A stretch of DNA of 52,621 nt from the NCBI GenBank assembly GCA_003427395.1, contig BFEA01000001.1, positions 6,082,878 through 6,135,498 of the forward strand, in the 5' to 3' direction. The position numbers were made by a program, and so were the translations under genes. Source of the stretch: Chara braunii. Lineage: Eukaryota > Streptophyta > Charophyceae > Charales > Characeae. Within the stretch, counting starts at the first letter, position 1. Every line of letters begins with the position of its first letter. The notes under the pieces were generated by a model that saw only the letters and a list, made by a program, of their open reading frames with translations, had not been told where the DNA came from and ran no database searches. Shown here one piece after another: positions 50,491-52,621 of this stretch.

Positions 50491-51060
50491 AAACGCATAA
50501 GCAACCATCGCAACCTGAGAACACGAGAACCTCCACATAGATCCACACATATATTGTTTGCACTGCATTCCCCGTTCGTAGGATTGACTAATACCACAAA
50601 CCGACAATCCCTGCACACAAGACCAAAGGAATATAACTGGCAGCCTGGCACCTCAAAAAAGTGTATGCAAGATAAATAGCGAAGAAGAGACGAGAGAGGG
50701 AGAAGGGAGAACATTGATAGCATAACCATCATTGTTGGCATAGTAACCAGCATGAGGTGCTCTCCTGCGTCCGTCACAGGTACCCATGGAATGTCATGCG
50801 AAGGCCACATAGGCAATTCACGGTAAGGCGAATGACAACAAGGCACTAGACAATGAGCGGTTGCACGACACATAGGGTGGATGGCATGGGGGAGGCGGTT
50901 GAGCAGACAAGCAACACAAGGCAACAAGGGAAGAGGCATAGAGTGCCAAGTTGAAAAGGCGGAGAGCGAAAAAAATAAAATAAAATAAAAACCGGTGATG
51001 AAAGACTGTTTCGTCGGAGTTGCACCGAGTCATCAGGAGGCTGAACCCTCAACAATCTCT
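50491..51060. other. Non-coding with the third GGAGGGCATGGGGGAGG-type copy
   Basis: At about 50870-51035: ATAGGGTGGATGGCATGGGGGAGGCGG ... AACCGGTGATGAAAGACTGTTTCGTCGGAGTTGCACC, matching the copies at 49165 and 49345. No ORF supported. Confidence 0.5.
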
Positions 51061-51720
51061 GGAATCGCCGTATTTGATGGTTTGGGTCATGAACCCTTGG
51101 ACCCTTGTTGAAGGCAGACTGTCCCCAAGAGGAACATAGCAGCGGGCAACAACCCTATGGAGCACCAGGCAACACAGTAGAGGCAACACGGCTGCACAAC
51201 GCCAAAAACAACTGCAAGGAACGACATGGCACGAAGGGCATGCAGCGCGACAACCGTGTAGTGAAGCATAAGACGACACGAACAAGGTAACAACACTGCA
51301 GGGAACGACAAGGCGAGCAGACCAGCAGGTCGACAACCGTGGAGCGGAGCACAAGGCAACCAACCTACATGGCACACAAGCGGCAAGCACGGAAGGCAAG
51401 ACCAGCGGATGAGCAGCACGGCAGCGGAGCAGCGAAGCGCAAGGCAACACCAACAACACGGCCACACTGCACAACGGACACATCAACCTGCAAAGAACCA
51501 CATGCGAAGCAAGCGGGACAGGCAGCAGGGCAGCGGCGGAGCGCAGGCGAGGACATCCACACATCCAACACGGAGCAAAGCAGCACATGACCTACTCACA
51601 TCACGATTGAACCCCGCAGACTGTTGGTTCCCACCACCCATTGAGGGAGTCACTCCGACGAACATCCGTCATCCCCGACAGGCAACACAGACATCCCGAA
51701 CCGAGCAGCCTCCATAAGAG
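51060..51720. repeat. Degenerate tandem repeat rich in CAAC/GGCAACA
   Basis: Recurring blocks such as GGCAACAC, CGACAACCGTG(T/G)AG and AGCxxAAGGCAAC, with loose spacing of about 65 bp. The long minus-strand frame (51588-51049), rich in Cys, Leu and Val, follows the repeat and shows no domain; I treat it as an artefact. Confidence 0.5.
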
Positions 51721-51857
51721 TGCGTTAGGCACTCCAAACGAGGAACCAATGACTGTTTGGCACTACTTAAGGGTGCTCAGTTGGGCACACAAAAAAGTTA
51801 GAAAAAATCAGGGGAAGAAAAAACAATAGAAGAAAGACTAACAAACATAGAACTGAT

Positions 51858-51912
51858 TGTGTGTGTGTGTGTCTGTGTGTGTGTGTGTCTGTGTGTGTGT
51901 GTGTGTGTGTGT
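51858..51912. repeat. (GT)n microsatellite
   Basis: GT units with occasional CT. Confidence 0.93.
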
Positions 51913-51959
51913 CCCTCCCCAATCCCTCTATGAGGAACGGCTGGATGGACTAGTGTCCT

Positions 51960-52621
51960 GGAAAACTGTTTTATTAATTAAGAGTTACCTTAGTAATATA
52001 AATTAAAATAAAAAATTAAAATAAGTATAATAAATGAATAAAAAATAAAAATATAATAATAAAAAATAAAAAATAAACAACATTTTTTTTTAAATAAATA
52101 AAATAGATAAGTGAAAGAGTAATAATAAGTGTAAAAACTAAAAATAAGCCAACCATATAAGCAAATTACAAAATATAGGGACAATAATATTTGCAAATAA
52201 AAAAAACACGCATAACTAGACGACTTATCCTGCTAAGACCAACCAAATGTACACGATTCCACACCTGCAGGGGTATGGGTATGGGACTAATAAAACTGCA
52301 AATAACACTGCATCCTGTGTGTCCGAAAATTGATTCAACTCGGGTTCCGCGTTGAATCCGCGTTGAATCCCCATTGAAAAGCCCGTTGGACGGGTTACAA
52401 CAGGACCAACGATGATTTTGTTAGTGGGTTGAAAATAATCAAAAATAAAAATAAAAAATATAGGGTTGTAGATATTTTTTAGCTCTACTACCTCATATTT
52501 TTATTTTTATTCTTTGAGCTCTACTATATAGGGTTGTAGATATTTCTAAAAAATTAAAAACTTGAAGACAATTGGGAAAAAAAAAAAGCAGATGAAAAAA
52601 GTTTTTTTTTTTTTTTTGTTA
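51960..52621. other. AT-rich end of window, no gene
   Basis: A/T homopolymers and TAAAAATAAAA runs. A short direct repeat, TATAGGGTTGTAGATATTT, at about 52459 and 52526. Nothing else recognised. Confidence 0.45.

Noticed and set aside
51049-51588. 179-codon Cys/Leu/Val-rich minus-strand frame
   Set aside because: Built from a degenerate tandem repeat; no domain, no start context.

Overview
The window looks like nuclear DNA of a streptophyte alga. The retroelement proteins, the U2-type splice acceptors and the very high load of transposons and satellites fit a Chara-like genome best (inference from remembered protein style; no search was run). No conserved single-copy host gene could be identified. 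Almost everything recognisable is mobile or repetitive, and most coding regions carry stops or frame shifts.

Left part (about 1.5-21.5 kb). A foldback element (1506-1817 plus 21242-21490) is split at its exact centre by a block of about 19 kb. The block has matching inverted termini (CTAGAACGGyGTTTTCGTTA at 2078 and, reversed, at 21241) and is flanked by an 8-bp target duplication (GTTACAGT / GTTATAGT). An unsplit copy of the same foldback element lies at 12290-12821 and shows the empty site, GTTGTAGT. I read the block as one giant DNA transposon. It carries a minus-strand DUF7869-type gene with an RNase H-like look (3499-6417, possible transposase), a plus-strand orphan ORF (9699-10748), and a long plus-strand unit (13065-20549) with a ParB-like domain, a beta-class DNA methyltransferase-like domain and a Ulp1-type cysteine protease. 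Each of the three genes is preceded by its own array of short palindromes (arrays A, B, C), built on one skeleton but with different arms.

Middle part (21.5-33 kb). A decayed minus-strand Ty3/gypsy chromovirus (gag about 32.6 kb, RT, RNase H, integrase, chromodomain about 28.2 kb) is interrupted inside its chromodomain by a Penelope-like element (22765-28120). That element has 422-bp direct terminal repeats, a 6-bp target duplication AATTTT, a CCHC zinc knuckle, a SAP-like segment, an N-terminal GIY-YIG endonuclease and a reverse transcriptase.

Right part (33-52.6 kb). 33-36 kb is non-coding with microsatellites and palindromes. 36.1-40.4 kb is a chain of at least eight tandem arrays with different periods (83, 48/64, 49, 59, 55, 41, 65 and about 50 bp). 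Two unrecognised plus-strand ORFs follow (40411-41484). An LTR retrotransposon (41643-49062) then has 362-bp LTRs, a tRNA-Asp-type primer site, five tandem copies of an undescribed domain of about 130 residues ahead of gag, then gag-protease, RT and a truncated RNase H; integrase is deleted. 49-52.6 kb is AT-rich and repetitive with no supported gene.

How the parts relate: the insertion order can be read from the nesting (foldback, then giant transposon, then small MITE inside its terminus; chromovirus, then Penelope-like element). The most novel candidates are the methyltransferase/protease-bearing giant transposon with gene-specific hairpin arrays, and the five-fold pre-gag domain array.
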